Below are positions 1 to 8,583 of a stretch of DNA of 64,000 bases, in pieces; positions within the stretch are counted from its first letter, which is position 1; every line of letters starts with the position of its first letter. A program made the position numbers and the translations under genes. The notes under the pieces are model-generated. The model was not told the DNA's origin and searched no databases. It worked only from the letters and a program-made list of their open reading frames with translations. Source of the stretch: Paenibacillus thiaminolyticus (GTDB lineage Bacteria > Bacillota > Bacilli > Paenibacillales > Paenibacillaceae); NCBI RefSeq assembly GCF_007066085.1, contig NZ_CP041405.1, positions 4,357,001 to 4,421,000 of the forward strand. The letters are read 5' to 3'.

Positions 1-1401
1 ACGGGCGAATCGCTTCCCGTCGCGAAGGAAGTTCAGGATACCGTATTCGGCGGCAGCGTGAATACGGACGGGGTCCTGAAGGTGCGGATCGACAAGGCGT
101 ATGAGGATTCGTCGCTCGCCAAGATTTTGCACCTCGTGCAGGAGGCGCAGGACACGAAGACGCCGACGGAGCTGTTCATCGACCGCTTCGCCAAGGTATA
201 TACGCCGATTATTATGGCTGTCGCGGCGCTTGTCATCGTTATCCCGCCTCTCTTCTTCGACGGGGATTGGTATAAATGGCTGTATCAAGGCTTGGCGGTG
301 CTGATTGTCGGTTGTCCGTGCGCCCTGGTGCTGTCGTCGCCAATCGCCATTGTGAGCGGCATTACCCGGAACGCCCGCAACGGGATTCTCGTCAAAGGCG
401 GCGTTCATCTGGAGCAGCTTGGCAAGATCGAAGCGCTGGCCTTCGACAAGACCGGTACGCTGACCAAAGGCGAACCGGCCGTGCACGAGGAGGCCGTCTA
501 CGATGCGGGCCGCTTCTACCGGATTGCCGGCGCGGTCGAGCAGGCTTCGCTTCACCCATTGGCGAAGGCGATTATACGCCATCTGGAAGTGAAGCGGGAG
601 ACGGCGTTCGATGAGCCGTCGGAGAGCGAGACTGTGCCCGGGGAAGGCATCCGGGCGGTCGTCGGAGGTTCCGTGTATTGGGTAGGCAGCGAGCGCGTGC
701 TGGACATCGTCCAGGCGAGCGGAGCAGCCGCCGAGCGCATCCGGCAGGCCCGGGACGAAGCGGAACGCATGAAGGCGAAGGGCTTGACCCTGGTCGCCGT
801 CGTCTCCGAGCAGGATGGAGAGCCGCTTGGCCTGTTCGGGCTCGCGGACGAGATTCGTCCGGAGAGCCGCGCTACCGTGGCTGCGCTGCATGAAGCCGGC
901 GTGAAGCATACGGTGATGCTGACGGGCGACCACGCTCAATCAGCGAAGCAGGTCGCGGATGCGGTTGGCGTGACCGACTGGTTCGCGCAGCTGCTGCCGC
1001 AGCAGAAGGTCGGCAAGATTAAGGAACTGGCCGCGAAGTACAAGGTCGCCATGGTCGGCGACGGCATCAACGATGCGCCGGCGCTCGCATCCGCCCAGCT
1101 CGGCATCGCCATGGGCAAAGGGACGGACAGCGCCGTCGAGACGGCCGATATCGTGCTGATGCAGGATCACCTCGGCAAGCTGCCGAATGCGATCCGGATC
1201 TCGAAGCACGTTAACCGGATTATCCGCTGGAATATCGGCATCGCGCTCGGCTTGAAGATCGCGGCGCTGCTGCTCACCATTCCAGGGCTGCTCACGCTGT
1301 GGATCGCCATCCTCTCGGATATGGGAGCGACTATCCTCGTTACATTGTTGGGCTTGACCATCCTGCTCGGCAAAGATAAAGATGTCGGCGGCGTCAACTA
1401 A
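1..1401 (+). CDS. Heavy-metal (Cd/Zn/Co) translocating P-type ATPase, 5' end outside window
   Basis: Membrane pump that exports divalent soft metals at the cost of ATP (P1B-type family). The reading frame is open from base 1 and begins with the actuator motif TGES, so the metal-binding N-terminus and first membrane helices lie upstream of the window. Visible in order: CPC ion-binding motif in VGCPCALVLSSP (about 313-348), phosphorylation motif DKTGTLTKG (Asp codon 445-447), the HP nucleotide-binding motif (SLHPLAKAI) typical of P1B pumps, the hinge motif GDGINDAP (about 1057-1080), and two C-terminal helices. The CPC motif fits Cd/Zn/Pb or Cu pumps; the C-terminal helix sequence looks like the CadA/ZosA branch, but the exact metal cannot be read from this fragment. 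A terminator follows the stop codon. Confidence 0.93.
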   Translation, partial: TGESLPVAKEVQDTVFGGSVNTDGVLKVRIDKAYEDSSLAKILHLVQEAQDTKTPTELFIDRFAKVYTPIIMAVAALVIVIPPLFFDGDWYKWLYQGLAVLIVGCPCALVLSSPIAIVSGITRNARNGILVKGGVHLEQLGKIEALAFDKTGTLTKGEPAVHEEAVYDAGRFYRIAGAVEQASLHPLAKAIIRHLEVKRETAFDEPSESETVPGEGIRAVVGGSVYWVGSERVLDIVQASGAAAERIRQARDEAERMKAKGLTLVAVVSEQDGEPLGLFGLADEIRPESRATVAALHEAGVKHTVMLTGDHAQSAKQVADAVGVTDWFAQLLPQQKVGKIKELAAKYKVAMVGDGINDAPALASAQLGIAMGKGTDSAVETADIVLMQDHLGKLPNAIRISKHVNRIIRWNIGIALGLKIAALLLTIPGLLTLWIAILSDMGATILVTLLGLTILLGKDKDVGGVN

Positions 1402-1430
1402 ATCCGAACTTGCCATAACGCAATATTCAG

Positions 1431-1477
1431 GCCTTCCCTTGACGTCTCGGAAGAGACGCGAGGGGAGGTCTTTTTTT
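1431..1477 (+). terminator. Rho-independent terminator of the P-type ATPase gene
   Basis: Imperfect GC-rich inverted repeat (GCCTTCCCTTGACGTCT / AGACGCGAGGGGAGGT) followed by seven T residues, starting 30 bases after the stop codon. Confidence 0.8.
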
Positions 1478-1634
1478 GCCGTTCGGGCGCAGTTGGCAGG
1501 AATGGCGGAGGATATAAGGGGAAGAAAGGGCAGCGGGTGGGCGCCGGAACAAGAAGCTGGAGGCCGGATCGTGTAAATGGGGACAACTATGGAAATAACT
1601 TTACAGAATGTATGAAGTAAGGAGTGGGTTTGTA

Positions 1635-2951
1635 ATGACGACAGTCGAACAAGGCGATCGCTCCAACCGCCGCAGGACCCGGGAATCGGTCTGGAGGGCA
1701 GGCCTCCGTTCGCTGCGGGGTCACGGTCAGGGCATCGGGCGGATTGCCCGTCTGCCTTGGGCAGCCGTACTGCTTGCCGGCGTCCTGCTGCTTGCTGCCG
1801 GCTGCGAGAAGAGCGAGCCGGTGACCGGAGAGGCCGCATTCCATGCCGGCGAGCCGCTGGCGGAGGAGCGGGCACATGATGCGCCCTGGATCGCCACGAA
1901 AAATATGGTCCGCATTAATACGAACGATCCGGTGAAGGCCGCCGTCTACGTGTCGCGTACGGTATGGCCTGCCGAAACGGATAATCAGCGGCCGAACGCC
2001 GTCGTGCTGGTGCCGAAGGAGGATTGGGCCGTTGCGATGGCGGCAGCCGATTTAATCCACTTTCCGAATAACGGGCCCTTGCTCTATCTTGATGCCGATG
2101 GCATTCCCAACGATACATTGGCCGAGCTGAAGCGGCTGAAGCCTGCCGGCTCTCCCGACAATAACGGCGTCCAGGCCATTGTCGTCGGGAAGGTGAGTGA
2201 TGACGTCCTCAAGGAGCTTCGCGGGCTGGATCTGAAGGTCGATGCGATTCAAGGCGATGATCCGGCTCGCGTCGCCTCGGCCATCGACGCCTATTATACG
2301 CGCGTAAGCAAGGAACAGCCGTCCTCGGTCATTATCGCTTCCAGCGAAGAGGCGGACTACGCGATGCCGGCTGTCAGCTGGATTGCCCATATGCCGGAGC
2401 CGGTGCTCTATGTTAGCAGGCAGGGCATTCCGCAGGCGACCGCCGATGCCCTCGCCAAGCGGCGCAAAAAAGCCGTAATGTATGTGCTAGGCCCGAAGGA
2501 GCTCATTCCCGAGGAAGTGCTGGAGCAATTAAAGGCTTTTGGCAGAGTGGAGCGGATAGCGGCGGACAGTCCGATCGAGCTGGCGATCGCGTTCGCCAAG
2601 TACTACGATCCGCAGACAGGCTTCGGATGGAGGATTAGGACGCCGGGGCACAATTTCTCCTTCGTGCGCGAAGGAGATGAAGAGCTGGCGGTCATTCAGG
2701 CGCCGTTCGCTCATCTGGGCAAGCACGCTCCGCTGCTGTGGACGAGCGGAAGCAAGGTCCCGCCGCAGCTGCAGGCCTATCTCGAATCGGTTCGGCCCCG
2801 CTATAAGGAGACGCCGGTCGAAGGGCCGTTCAATGCGGCCTGGCTGACCGGAGCGGAGGAGACGGTCATGCCGAGCGTGCAGAGCGCCCTGGATGCGCTG
2901 CTCGAAATCGAGCCGCAGTCCGGAACGGGGCATGGCGGCCACGGCCACTAA
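1635..2951 (+). CDS. Putative CWB2-like cell-wall-binding lipoprotein
   Basis: Predicted membrane-anchored lipoprotein of 438 residues. ATG 1635 is preferred over the in-frame ATG at 1608 because AAGGAG (1619-1624) lies 10 bases before it. An unusually long basic n-region (about 37 residues) precedes a hydrophobic core and the lipobox LAAGC with Cys57. The mature part has repeated alpha/beta segments of the type xxAVVLVPKEDW, GPLLYLDADGIP, AIVVGKVSDDV and AVMYVLGPKEL, which resemble the putative cell-wall-binding repeat 2 family found in Gram-positive surface proteins. The last residues are a short His/Gly-rich tail (GHGGHGH) that could bind metal; this is notable next to a metal exporter but is inference. 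Function unknown; it is probably transcribed alone, between two hairpins. Confidence 0.65.
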   Translation: MTTVEQGDRSNRRRTRESVWRAGLRSLRGHGQGIGRIARLPWAAVLLAGVLLLAAGCEKSEPVTGEAAFHAGEPLAEERAHDAPWIATKNMVRINTNDPVKAAVYVSRTVWPAETDNQRPNAVVLVPKEDWAVAMAAADLIHFPNNGPLLYLDADGIPNDTLAELKRLKPAGSPDNNGVQAIVVGKVSDDVLKELRGLDLKVDAIQGDDPARVASAIDAYYTRVSKEQPSSVIIASSEEADYAMPAVSWIAHMPEPVLYVSRQGIPQATADALAKRRKKAVMYVLGPKELIPEEVLEQLKAFGRVERIAADSPIELAIAFAKYYDPQTGFGWRIRTPGHNFSFVREGDEELAVIQAPFAHLGKHAPLLWTSGSKVPPQLQAYLESVRPRYKETPVEGPFNAAWLTGAEETVMPSVQSALDALLEIEPQSGTGHGGHGH

Positions 2952-2972
2952 GCCTCGATTCGCCCCGCGCCC

Positions 2973-3017
2973 CGCTAAACGCTGAACGCTAAACGCTGAA
3001 CGCTGAACGCTGAACGC
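2973..3017. repeat. 7-bp tandem repeat
   Basis: Six full head-to-tail copies of CGCTRAA (four CGCTGAA, two CGCTAAA) plus CGC, located in the 3' intergenic space just before a hairpin. Confidence 0.9.
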
Positions 3018-3023
3018 CAAGAG

Positions 3024-3057
3024 AAGAGCGCGAGCCGGATGAACCGCTCGCGCTCTT
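3024..3057. terminator. Bidirectional hairpin between convergent genes
   Basis: Perfect 12-bp stem, AAGAGCGCGAGC (3024-3035) with GCTCGCGCTCTT (3046-3057), between the convergent lipoprotein and methyltransferase genes. U-tracts are poor on both strands. Confidence 0.65.
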
Positions 3058-3062
3058 GTGCT

Positions 3063-3842
3063 TCATTCGCGCAGCGTCTTATGCGCCGCGAACCGAAGCC
3101 TTGCGTAGTCCAAGGTCCATTCGTCCCCGCTGTACAACGAAGGACGACACCGTTCCTTAACGAGACGGAACAGGCGGCCTGACTCCTTCTCTCCTACGGC
3201 GCGGACGAAGGGCTTAGCGAAGCTCTCCAGCCAGCAATCCATTCCGGCATCGCCATCCGGAAGAGCGGTAGGCCGATTGAAATGAACGGCCATATCGACC
3301 TGGAAGCCGGCCGCCTCCAGCCGCGCGGCATACTCTCCCAAGGAAGGGAAAGACCACGGATGGAAGGCAGCGGCATCGATTCCGTATTCGGCAAGCAGCA
3401 CATCTTCGATAGCTTGCTCCACGGTGCGGATATTCCCCCGGCCGCCGAACTCCCCGACGAACCGCCCTCCCGGCCGCAAGCATCGCCATATCTCGGCGAG
3501 AACATGGTCCGCCGCCTTCATCCAGTGCAGCGCCGCGTTCGAGAAGACCGCATCAAACGCTTCCGCCACCGCTTCAGGCAGGGGGCATTCCGCGTCTGCG
3601 ACGATGAAGCGCAAATCCGGGTATTTGCTGCGCGCCTGTGCAATCATCGCTTCCGATTTGTCGATGCCGACCACATGAGCCCCGCTCTCCCGGATGCGGG
3701 CCGTGAGATCGCCGGTGCCGCAGCCGACATCCAGCACGGATTCTCCCGCTTTCGGCTGGAGCAGTCCAATCACATGTTGTCCATGGGCGGACACGAATCC
3801 AAGCTTGCTGTCATACAGTTCAGGACGCCACTCGTCTGCCAT
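3063..3842 (-). CDS. Class I SAM-dependent methyltransferase
   Basis: Cytosolic methyltransferase of 259 residues. Motif I VLDVGCGTGDLT is at about residues 36-47, motif II VVGIDKSEAMI follows, the post-II acidic region is VADAECPLP, and there is a conserved FSNAALHWM segment. This layout resembles trans-aconitate methyltransferase and malonyl-CoA methyltransferase-like enzymes (methyltransferase 11/25 fold). The substrate cannot be assigned. ATG 3842 has AGGAG about 10 bases upstream. It is monocistronic and divergent from bdbD. Confidence 0.8.
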   Translation of the reverse strand: MADEWRPELYDSKLGFVSAHGQHVIGLLQPKAGESVLDVGCGTGDLTARIRESGAHVVGIDKSEAMIAQARSKYPDLRFIVADAECPLPEAVAEAFDAVFSNAALHWMKAADHVLAEIWRCLRPGGRFVGEFGGRGNIRTVEQAIEDVLLAEYGIDAAAFHPWSFPSLGEYAARLEAAGFQVDMAVHFNRPTALPDGDAGMDCWLESFAKPFVRAVGEKESGRLFRLVKERCRPSLYSGDEWTLDYARLRFAAHKTLRE

Positions 3843-3951
3843 TCCTGGCTCGCTCCTTTTCGGCTTCAGTATGGTTTGATTATGGCACAGATCTCTTTAT
3901 TGCTGAAATATATAAGTCCTATCATATTTATAGCCAATCGCAATAACTTGA

Positions 3952-3985
3952 TTTGTTATGTTAACAAACAGTGACATACCTCACA
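3952..3985. promoter_or_regulatory. Two adjacent palindromes upstream of bdbD (candidate operators)
   Basis: A perfect inverted repeat TTTGTTA-TGT-TAACAAA (3952-3968) is followed directly by AGTGA-CATACC-TCACA (3970-3985), which matches the TGTGA-N6-TCACA form of Crp/Fnr-family sites at nine of ten positions. They lie about 95-125 bases before the bdbD start and could equally serve the divergent methyltransferase gene. Confidence 0.4.
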
Positions 3986-4079
3986 GATTTGAAGAGAAAT
4001 TTATTAAAACAAATGGAAAATTGTCCGTATATCTATTAAAGTTAAGAAAGGAAGAAACAAGTAGAAAAGGGTGAATCCA

Positions 4080-4808
4080 TTGGCAAAAACTACGAAACAC
4101 CGAGCGACCTCAAGCTCGCGCAAAGGAAAAAAAGGAAATGACCGGGCCTTTTTGTTAATGATCCCCATCGCGATTGTCGTCTTGGCCGTTCTCATTTATG
4201 TATTGAATCAGCAAGGGGAGAAAATGAAGCAGGAAGAGATAGCGAACCAGCCTCCGGTTGAATTCAACATCGAGGGACAGCCTACGCTTGGGAATGCCGA
4301 TGCCGCTGTATCGATAGTGGAATTCGGCGATTACAAGTGCCCGGCCTGCAAAATTTGGAATGACACCATATACCCTCAATTGAAAGCGGACTATATTGAC
4401 ACTGGCAAAGTGAAATTCACGTTTTTGAATAAGCTCGTCATTCCGGGCTCCGAATTGGCGGCCGAGACGGCCGAAGAGGTGTTCCGCCAGCAGCCGGAAG
4501 CGTTCTGGTCGTTCCATCATGAGCTGTACCGTGCACAGCAGGAAGAGAGGCAAGACTGGGCCACAGCGCCGTTCCTCATCGATTTTGCCCAGCGGACGGT
4601 GCCGGATCTCGATACGGCCCAGCTGGAAAAGGCGCTTCAGGATCGCACAATGCGGGATGAAGTGATGAAGGACGAGCAGCAGGCGGCTCAGGCCCGGGTT
4701 CACGGCACGCCGGCGGTGTTCGTGGACGGCGTGGAGTTCAACGGCAATTATCTAGATTATGAAAGCCTCAAAGCGATGATCGATAAAGCTTTAGAGAAGG
4801 CGCAATAA
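4080..4808 (+). CDS. bdbD: BdbD-like thiol-disulfide oxidoreductase (DsbA family)
   Basis: Membrane-anchored extracytoplasmic oxidase that introduces disulfide bonds into exported proteins. From the preferred TTG start at 4080 (AAAAGGG about 9 bases upstream; an in-frame GTG at 4071 is the alternative) the protein has 242 residues. A basic N-terminus and one membrane segment (about residues 22-41) precede a DsbA-type thioredoxin fold with active site Cys87-Pro-Ala-Cys90 in FGDYKCPACKIW, a helical insertion, and the cis-proline loop HGTPAVFVDG near the C-terminus. bdbC follows after about 20 bases, the standard arrangement in which BdbC re-oxidises BdbD. Two palindromes upstream suggest regulation. 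Confidence 0.88.
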   Translation: MAKTTKHRATSSSRKGKKGNDRAFLLMIPIAIVVLAVLIYVLNQQGEKMKQEEIANQPPVEFNIEGQPTLGNADAAVSIVEFGDYKCPACKIWNDTIYPQLKADYIDTGKVKFTFLNKLVIPGSELAAETAEEVFRQQPEAFWSFHHELYRAQQEERQDWATAPFLIDFAQRTVPDLDTAQLEKALQDRTMRDEVMKDEQQAAQARVHGTPAVFVDGVEFNGNYLDYESLKAMIDKALEKAQ

Positions 4809-4828
4809 ACGGAACTGGGGGAACCGCT

Positions 4829-5251
4829 ATGTCGAGCATTCGAAGATATGCTTTGCATCTCGCTTGGCTCGTCGCGATCATCGCGACGGGCGGCAGCTTA
4901 TACATGAGCGAAATTCTGCTCTGGGAGCCATGCAAGCTGTGCTGGGTACAGCGTATCTTCATGTACCCGCTGGTTCTGCTGCTGGGGATTGCCGCTTACC
5001 GCGGTGACCGGGGGATTTTCCGCTACACCTTGCCGCTGTCGATTATCGGAGGCTCGGTGTCCATTTATCATTACATGGTGCAGAAGGTTCCAGGCATGGA
5101 GGAGATTTCGCCTTGCCGGACCGGCGTGCCTTGCGGTTCCGATTACCTTGATTTATTCGGTTGGATTACGATTCCGTTGTTGGCTCTCGTTGCTTTTGTC
5201 TTGATTACGATCCTGTTGTTCACCGCGAGTAAGGACGAATCCGAAGAGTAG
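4829..5251 (+). CDS. bdbC: BdbC-like disulfide bond formation protein (DsbB family)
   Basis: Integral membrane quinone reductase partner that passes electrons from BdbD to the quinone pool. At 140 residues it is the expected size, with four hydrophobic segments and the two required cysteine pairs: Cys35/Cys38 in EPCKLCW after the first helix, and Cys96/Cys102 in [11 protein letters not shown] in the second external loop. GGAACTGGGGGAAC precedes the ATG. It very likely shares a transcript with bdbD. Confidence 0.9.
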   Translation: MSSIRRYALHLAWLVAIIATGGSLYMSEILLWEPCKLCWVQRIFMYPLVLLLGIAAYRGDRGIFRYTLPLSIIGGSVSIYHYMVQKVPGMEEISPCRTGVPCGSDYLDLFGWITIPLLALVAFVLITILLFTASKDESEE

Positions 5252-5292
5252 AGACAAACCATACCGTTCATCAATCATGGGGAGATGACAAG

Positions 5293-6564
5293 ATGAAATT
5301 CGGATTTCAGACGAAAATGGTGTTGGGGTTGCTGATCGTATCGGCGGTCACGTATGCGACCAGCGGATTTTTCATCTTTATTTTGAAGCCGGTATTGGCG
5401 CCGGATATGAACGCCGTTGTCTATGATGCCATTATTTTTGCGCTTGGCATCTTCTGGACATGTTTTCTCGGCTGGCTGGCCGCCCGCTTCATCGTCAAGC
5501 CGCTGACCCAGTTGGCGAAGGCGGCTGACGAAGCGGCGCAGGGCAATCTGAATGTCGACATACCGGCCTACCGGTTCCATGATGAGATACGCATACTCGT
5601 CGAATCGTTCGGGACGATGATACGGAATCTGCGGAGCATGATTGCGGAGATTAAGCTGAGCGTGGAGATTACGACGCGCAATACGGAGATGCTGGGGGAT
5701 GCGATGTCGGCGGCAGCTGAGCAGATTGAGCATATTTCACGGACGGCGGAGGAGATGAACCGGGGGGCTGAGCAGCAGGCCGAATGGACGGCCGAATCGG
5801 CGGCGACGGTCGAGCGGATCCACGAATCCGCGGTGGACGTGCAGCGCCAGGCAAGCGACACCGAGCGGATGACCTCCGACATGCTGGGAGCGCTGGCCAA
5901 CAGTGAGGACATGCTCAAGTCGATTATCGACGGCATGCTTCATGCCGCGGAATCCGGCCAAGCCTCCATCCAGACGGTGGAGCGCTTAAATGATCAGGCC
6001 GCCCAGATTGGGGATATCTCCATTGCCGTACGGGAGATCGCGGATCAGACGCATCTTCTCGCCCTGAATGCTTCCATTGAAGCGGCCCGGGCCGGAGAGC
6101 AGGGTGCCGGCTTCGCGGTTATCGCCTCTCAGGTGCGCAAGCTCGCTGAACAGAGTGCAGAAGCTGTCGGCAGCATTAACGAGCGCATCGTACATATGCA
6201 GTCCCAGGTTGAGGAAGCGGTTCGGCTCATTACCGCACAGGTGGAGATGGTCAGCGTCGAAGCGGGGAAAAAAGACGATGCCGCGGAAGCGCTTCACACG
6301 ATAGCGGAAGTGACCCGGCGGGCATCCTCCTCGATGCGCGACATTGCATCGGCGGTCGGACAGCAGACCGAGCAATTTGCCGCTACCCTCGGGCAGACGA
6401 AGCAGATGGCCGTCGTCGTGGGAGAGATGGCGTCAGGCACAAGGCAGGTGGCGAGCGCCACGCAGGAGCAGACCGCGATGATGCAGGAAATCGCGGCATC
6501 CTCGGAGGTGCTGCGTGAGCAGGCAGTACGCTTGAAGCGTCAGACGGAAGTGTTCCGAGGCTGA
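5293..6564 (+). CDS. Methyl-accepting chemotaxis protein without an external sensor domain
   Basis: Chemoreceptor-type signal transducer of 423 residues. Two membrane helices (about 9-29 and 45-66) are separated by only a short loop, so there is no extracellular ligand domain. A HAMP segment follows ([20 protein letters not shown] onward), then a cytoplasmic MA coiled coil. The conserved hairpin tip is intact: [20 protein letters not shown], then [16 protein letters not shown]. Such receptors probably sense membrane or cytoplasmic state. It starts 42 bases after bdbC with GGGGAGATG upstream, so it may be co-transcribed with the thiol-oxidation pair, which hints at redox or membrane-energy sensing (inference). 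Confidence 0.88.
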   Translation: MKFGFQTKMVLGLLIVSAVTYATSGFFIFILKPVLAPDMNAVVYDAIIFALGIFWTCFLGWLAARFIVKPLTQLAKAADEAAQGNLNVDIPAYRFHDEIRILVESFGTMIRNLRSMIAEIKLSVEITTRNTEMLGDAMSAAAEQIEHISRTAEEMNRGAEQQAEWTAESAATVERIHESAVDVQRQASDTERMTSDMLGALANSEDMLKSIIDGMLHAAESGQASIQTVERLNDQAAQIGDISIAVREIADQTHLLALNASIEAARAGEQGAGFAVIASQVRKLAEQSAEAVGSINERIVHMQSQVEEAVRLITAQVEMVSVEAGKKDDAAEALHTIAEVTRRASSSMRDIASAVGQQTEQFAATLGQTKQMAVVVGEMASGTRQVASATQEQTAMMQEIAASSEVLREQAVRLKRQTEVFRG

Positions 6565-6595
6565 GCTCAAGCCGAATGAAATAATGAAGTTGAAC

Positions 6596-6633
6596 GAGAC
6601 TTGCACCGGTATGAGCGGGGCAAGTCTCTTTTT
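6596..6633 (+). terminator. Terminator after the chemoreceptor gene
   Basis: Perfect 9-bp stem GAGACTTGC (6596-6604) / GCAAGTCTC (6620-6628) followed by TTTTT. Confidence 0.9.
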
Positions 6634-6768
6634 GCAACATTTGTGCATGCAGGTGGTAAAAAAATTGCATGTTCATTTGCTGGAAAACCGCTATCATGAA
6701 GGTAAGGTCTGCTGCAGATCGAAGGAGCAGGTATGATTCAGGATGATATCGGCGAAGGAGAGAAGCCA

Positions 6769-8520
6769 ATGACAACGCTTTCTTATGACGAAGGGCAATT
6801 TAAGATGGGCGACCGCCCCATTCAGCTTATTTCCGGTGCGATACATTATTTTCGCATCGTGCCGGCCTATTGGGAGGATCGGCTGCGCAAAATCAAAGCG
6901 ATGGGCTGCAACTGCATCGAGACCTACGTGGCCTGGAATGTGCATGAGCCGCGCGAGGGCGAGTTCCATTTCGAACGCATGGCAGATGTGGCGGAGTTCG
7001 TCCGTCTCGCCGGCGAGCTTGGCTTGTATGTGATTGTCCGTCCAAGCCCGTACATTTGCGCCGAGTGGGAATTCGGCGGCCTGCCGGCTTGGCTGTTGAA
7101 GGATGACATGAGATTGCGTTGCAACGATCCGCGTTTTTTGGAGAAGGTGTCAGCTTATTATGATGCGCTGCTCCCTCAATTGACACCGCTGTTGGCTACC
7201 AAGGGCGGCCCGATTATTGCTGTTCAGATCGAGAATGAGTATGGGAGCTACGGTAACGACCAAGCGTATCTGCAAGCGCAGCGGGCGATGCTGATCGAGC
7301 GTGGAGTCGATGTGCTGCTGTTCACCTCGGACGGCCCTCAGGATGACATGCTGCAGGGGGGCATGGCGGAAGGCGTGCTTGCGACCGTTAACTTCGGTTC
7401 CCGACCGAAGGAAGCGTTCGACAAGCTGAAGGAGTACCAACCGGATGGCCCGCTCATGTGCATGGAATATTGGAACGGCTGGTTCGACCATTGGTTCGAA
7501 CCCCACCATACCCGCGATGCGAAGGATGCGGCTCGCGTGCTTGACGACATGCTCGGCATGGGCGCCTCCGTTAATTTCTATATGGTGCACGGGGGGACGA
7601 ACTTCGGCTTCGGCAGCGGCGCCAACCACAGCGATAAATATGAACCGACCGTTACAAGCTATGATTATGATGCCGCGATTAGCGAGGCCGGCGATTTGAC
7701 CCCGAAGTACCATGCGTTCCGTGAAGTTATTGGCAAGTATGTCTCTCTTCCGGAAGGTGAGCTGCCGGCGAATACGCCGAAGGCGGACTATGGCTCCGTC
7801 CCGGTTACCCGCCGCGTGAAGCTGTTCGATACGCTGGAGCCGATGACGGAGGTCAAGGATAGCATTTGTCCGGAACCGATGGAGAAGTACGGCCAGAACA
7901 ATGGCTTCATCGTGTATTCGACTCGCATCAGCGGACCGCGTCCGGAGAGCCGGTTAACGATTCAGGATGTGCGGGATCGGGCACTGGTGTTTCTCGATCG
8001 CAAGCTGATTGGCGTCGTGGAGCGCTGGAATCCGCAATCGCTTCCGGTCACGGTACCGGAGGACGGCGCCCAACTGGACATTCTGGTCGAGAATATGGGG
8101 CGGGTCAATTACGGGCCTCAACTGTATGACCGCAAAGGCATTACGCATGGGGTGCGCCTGAATGGACAGTTCCTGTTCCATTGGGAGGTTCGTTCGCTGG
8201 AGTTGGAGACGCTGGCCGGCTTGAGCTTCGATACAGCGGGGGCTAGGGCATGGGAAGAGGAGCAACCGGGATTCTATGAGGCGAAGCTCGTTATTGAGGA
8301 TGAGCCGAAGGATACCTTCCTTCGTCTGGAAGGATGGAAGAAGGGCGTTGTCTTCGTGAACGGCTTCAATCTGGGCCGTTATTGGGAAGTAGGCCCGCAG
8401 CAAGCGCTCTATGTTCCGGCCCCGGTTCTGCGCCAGGGCGAGAATGAGATTGTCGTGTTCGAGCTGCACCGAGAAGGGGAGCCGCTGCGCTTTGAGGCAG
8501 CTCCGTCGCTGTCGAAATAA
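6769..8520 (+). CDS. GH35 beta-galactosidase
   Basis: Glycoside hydrolase family 35 enzyme that removes terminal beta-galactosyl residues. ATG 6769 (AAGGAG 6755-6760, 8-base spacing) gives 583 residues starting directly before the conserved GH35 opening; an in-frame ATG at 6733 also has an AAGGAG. No signal peptide, so it acts in the cytoplasm on imported sugars. Signature segments: SGAIHYFR, TYVAWNVHEP, RPSPYICAEWEFGG; proton donor Glu157 in VQIENEYGSYG and nucleophile Glu233 in CMEYWNGWFDHW. The C-terminal half has the usual jelly-roll domains (GFNLGRYWEVGPQ). It is followed by a DUF4091 gene, and the two probably form a glycan-use operon. Confidence 0.92.
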   Translation: MTTLSYDEGQFKMGDRPIQLISGAIHYFRIVPAYWEDRLRKIKAMGCNCIETYVAWNVHEPREGEFHFERMADVAEFVRLAGELGLYVIVRPSPYICAEWEFGGLPAWLLKDDMRLRCNDPRFLEKVSAYYDALLPQLTPLLATKGGPIIAVQIENEYGSYGNDQAYLQAQRAMLIERGVDVLLFTSDGPQDDMLQGGMAEGVLATVNFGSRPKEAFDKLKEYQPDGPLMCMEYWNGWFDHWFEPHHTRDAKDAARVLDDMLGMGASVNFYMVHGGTNFGFGSGANHSDKYEPTVTSYDYDAAISEAGDLTPKYHAFREVIGKYVSLPEGELPANTPKADYGSVPVTRRVKLFDTLEPMTEVKDSICPEPMEKYGQNNGFIVYSTRISGPRPESRLTIQDVRDRALVFLDRKLIGVVERWNPQSLPVTVPEDGAQLDILVENMGRVNYGPQLYDRKGITHGVRLNGQFLFHWEVRSLELETLAGLSFDTAGARAWEEEQPGFYEAKLVIEDEPKDTFLRLEGWKKGVVFVNGFNLGRYWEVGPQQALYVPAPVLRQGENEIVVFELHREGEPLRFEAAPSLSK

Positions 8521-8583
8521 ATAGGCTTTAGTTCGGTTCGCCAGCGCTGTGAACTATGCGAGCGGCAGAGGAGTGTGAGCTTA

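Noticed and set aside
940..1875. Minus-strand open frame of 311 codons
   Set aside because: Antisense to the P-type ATPase and lipoprotein genes and crosses a terminator; composition is Arg/Pro-rich shadow type.
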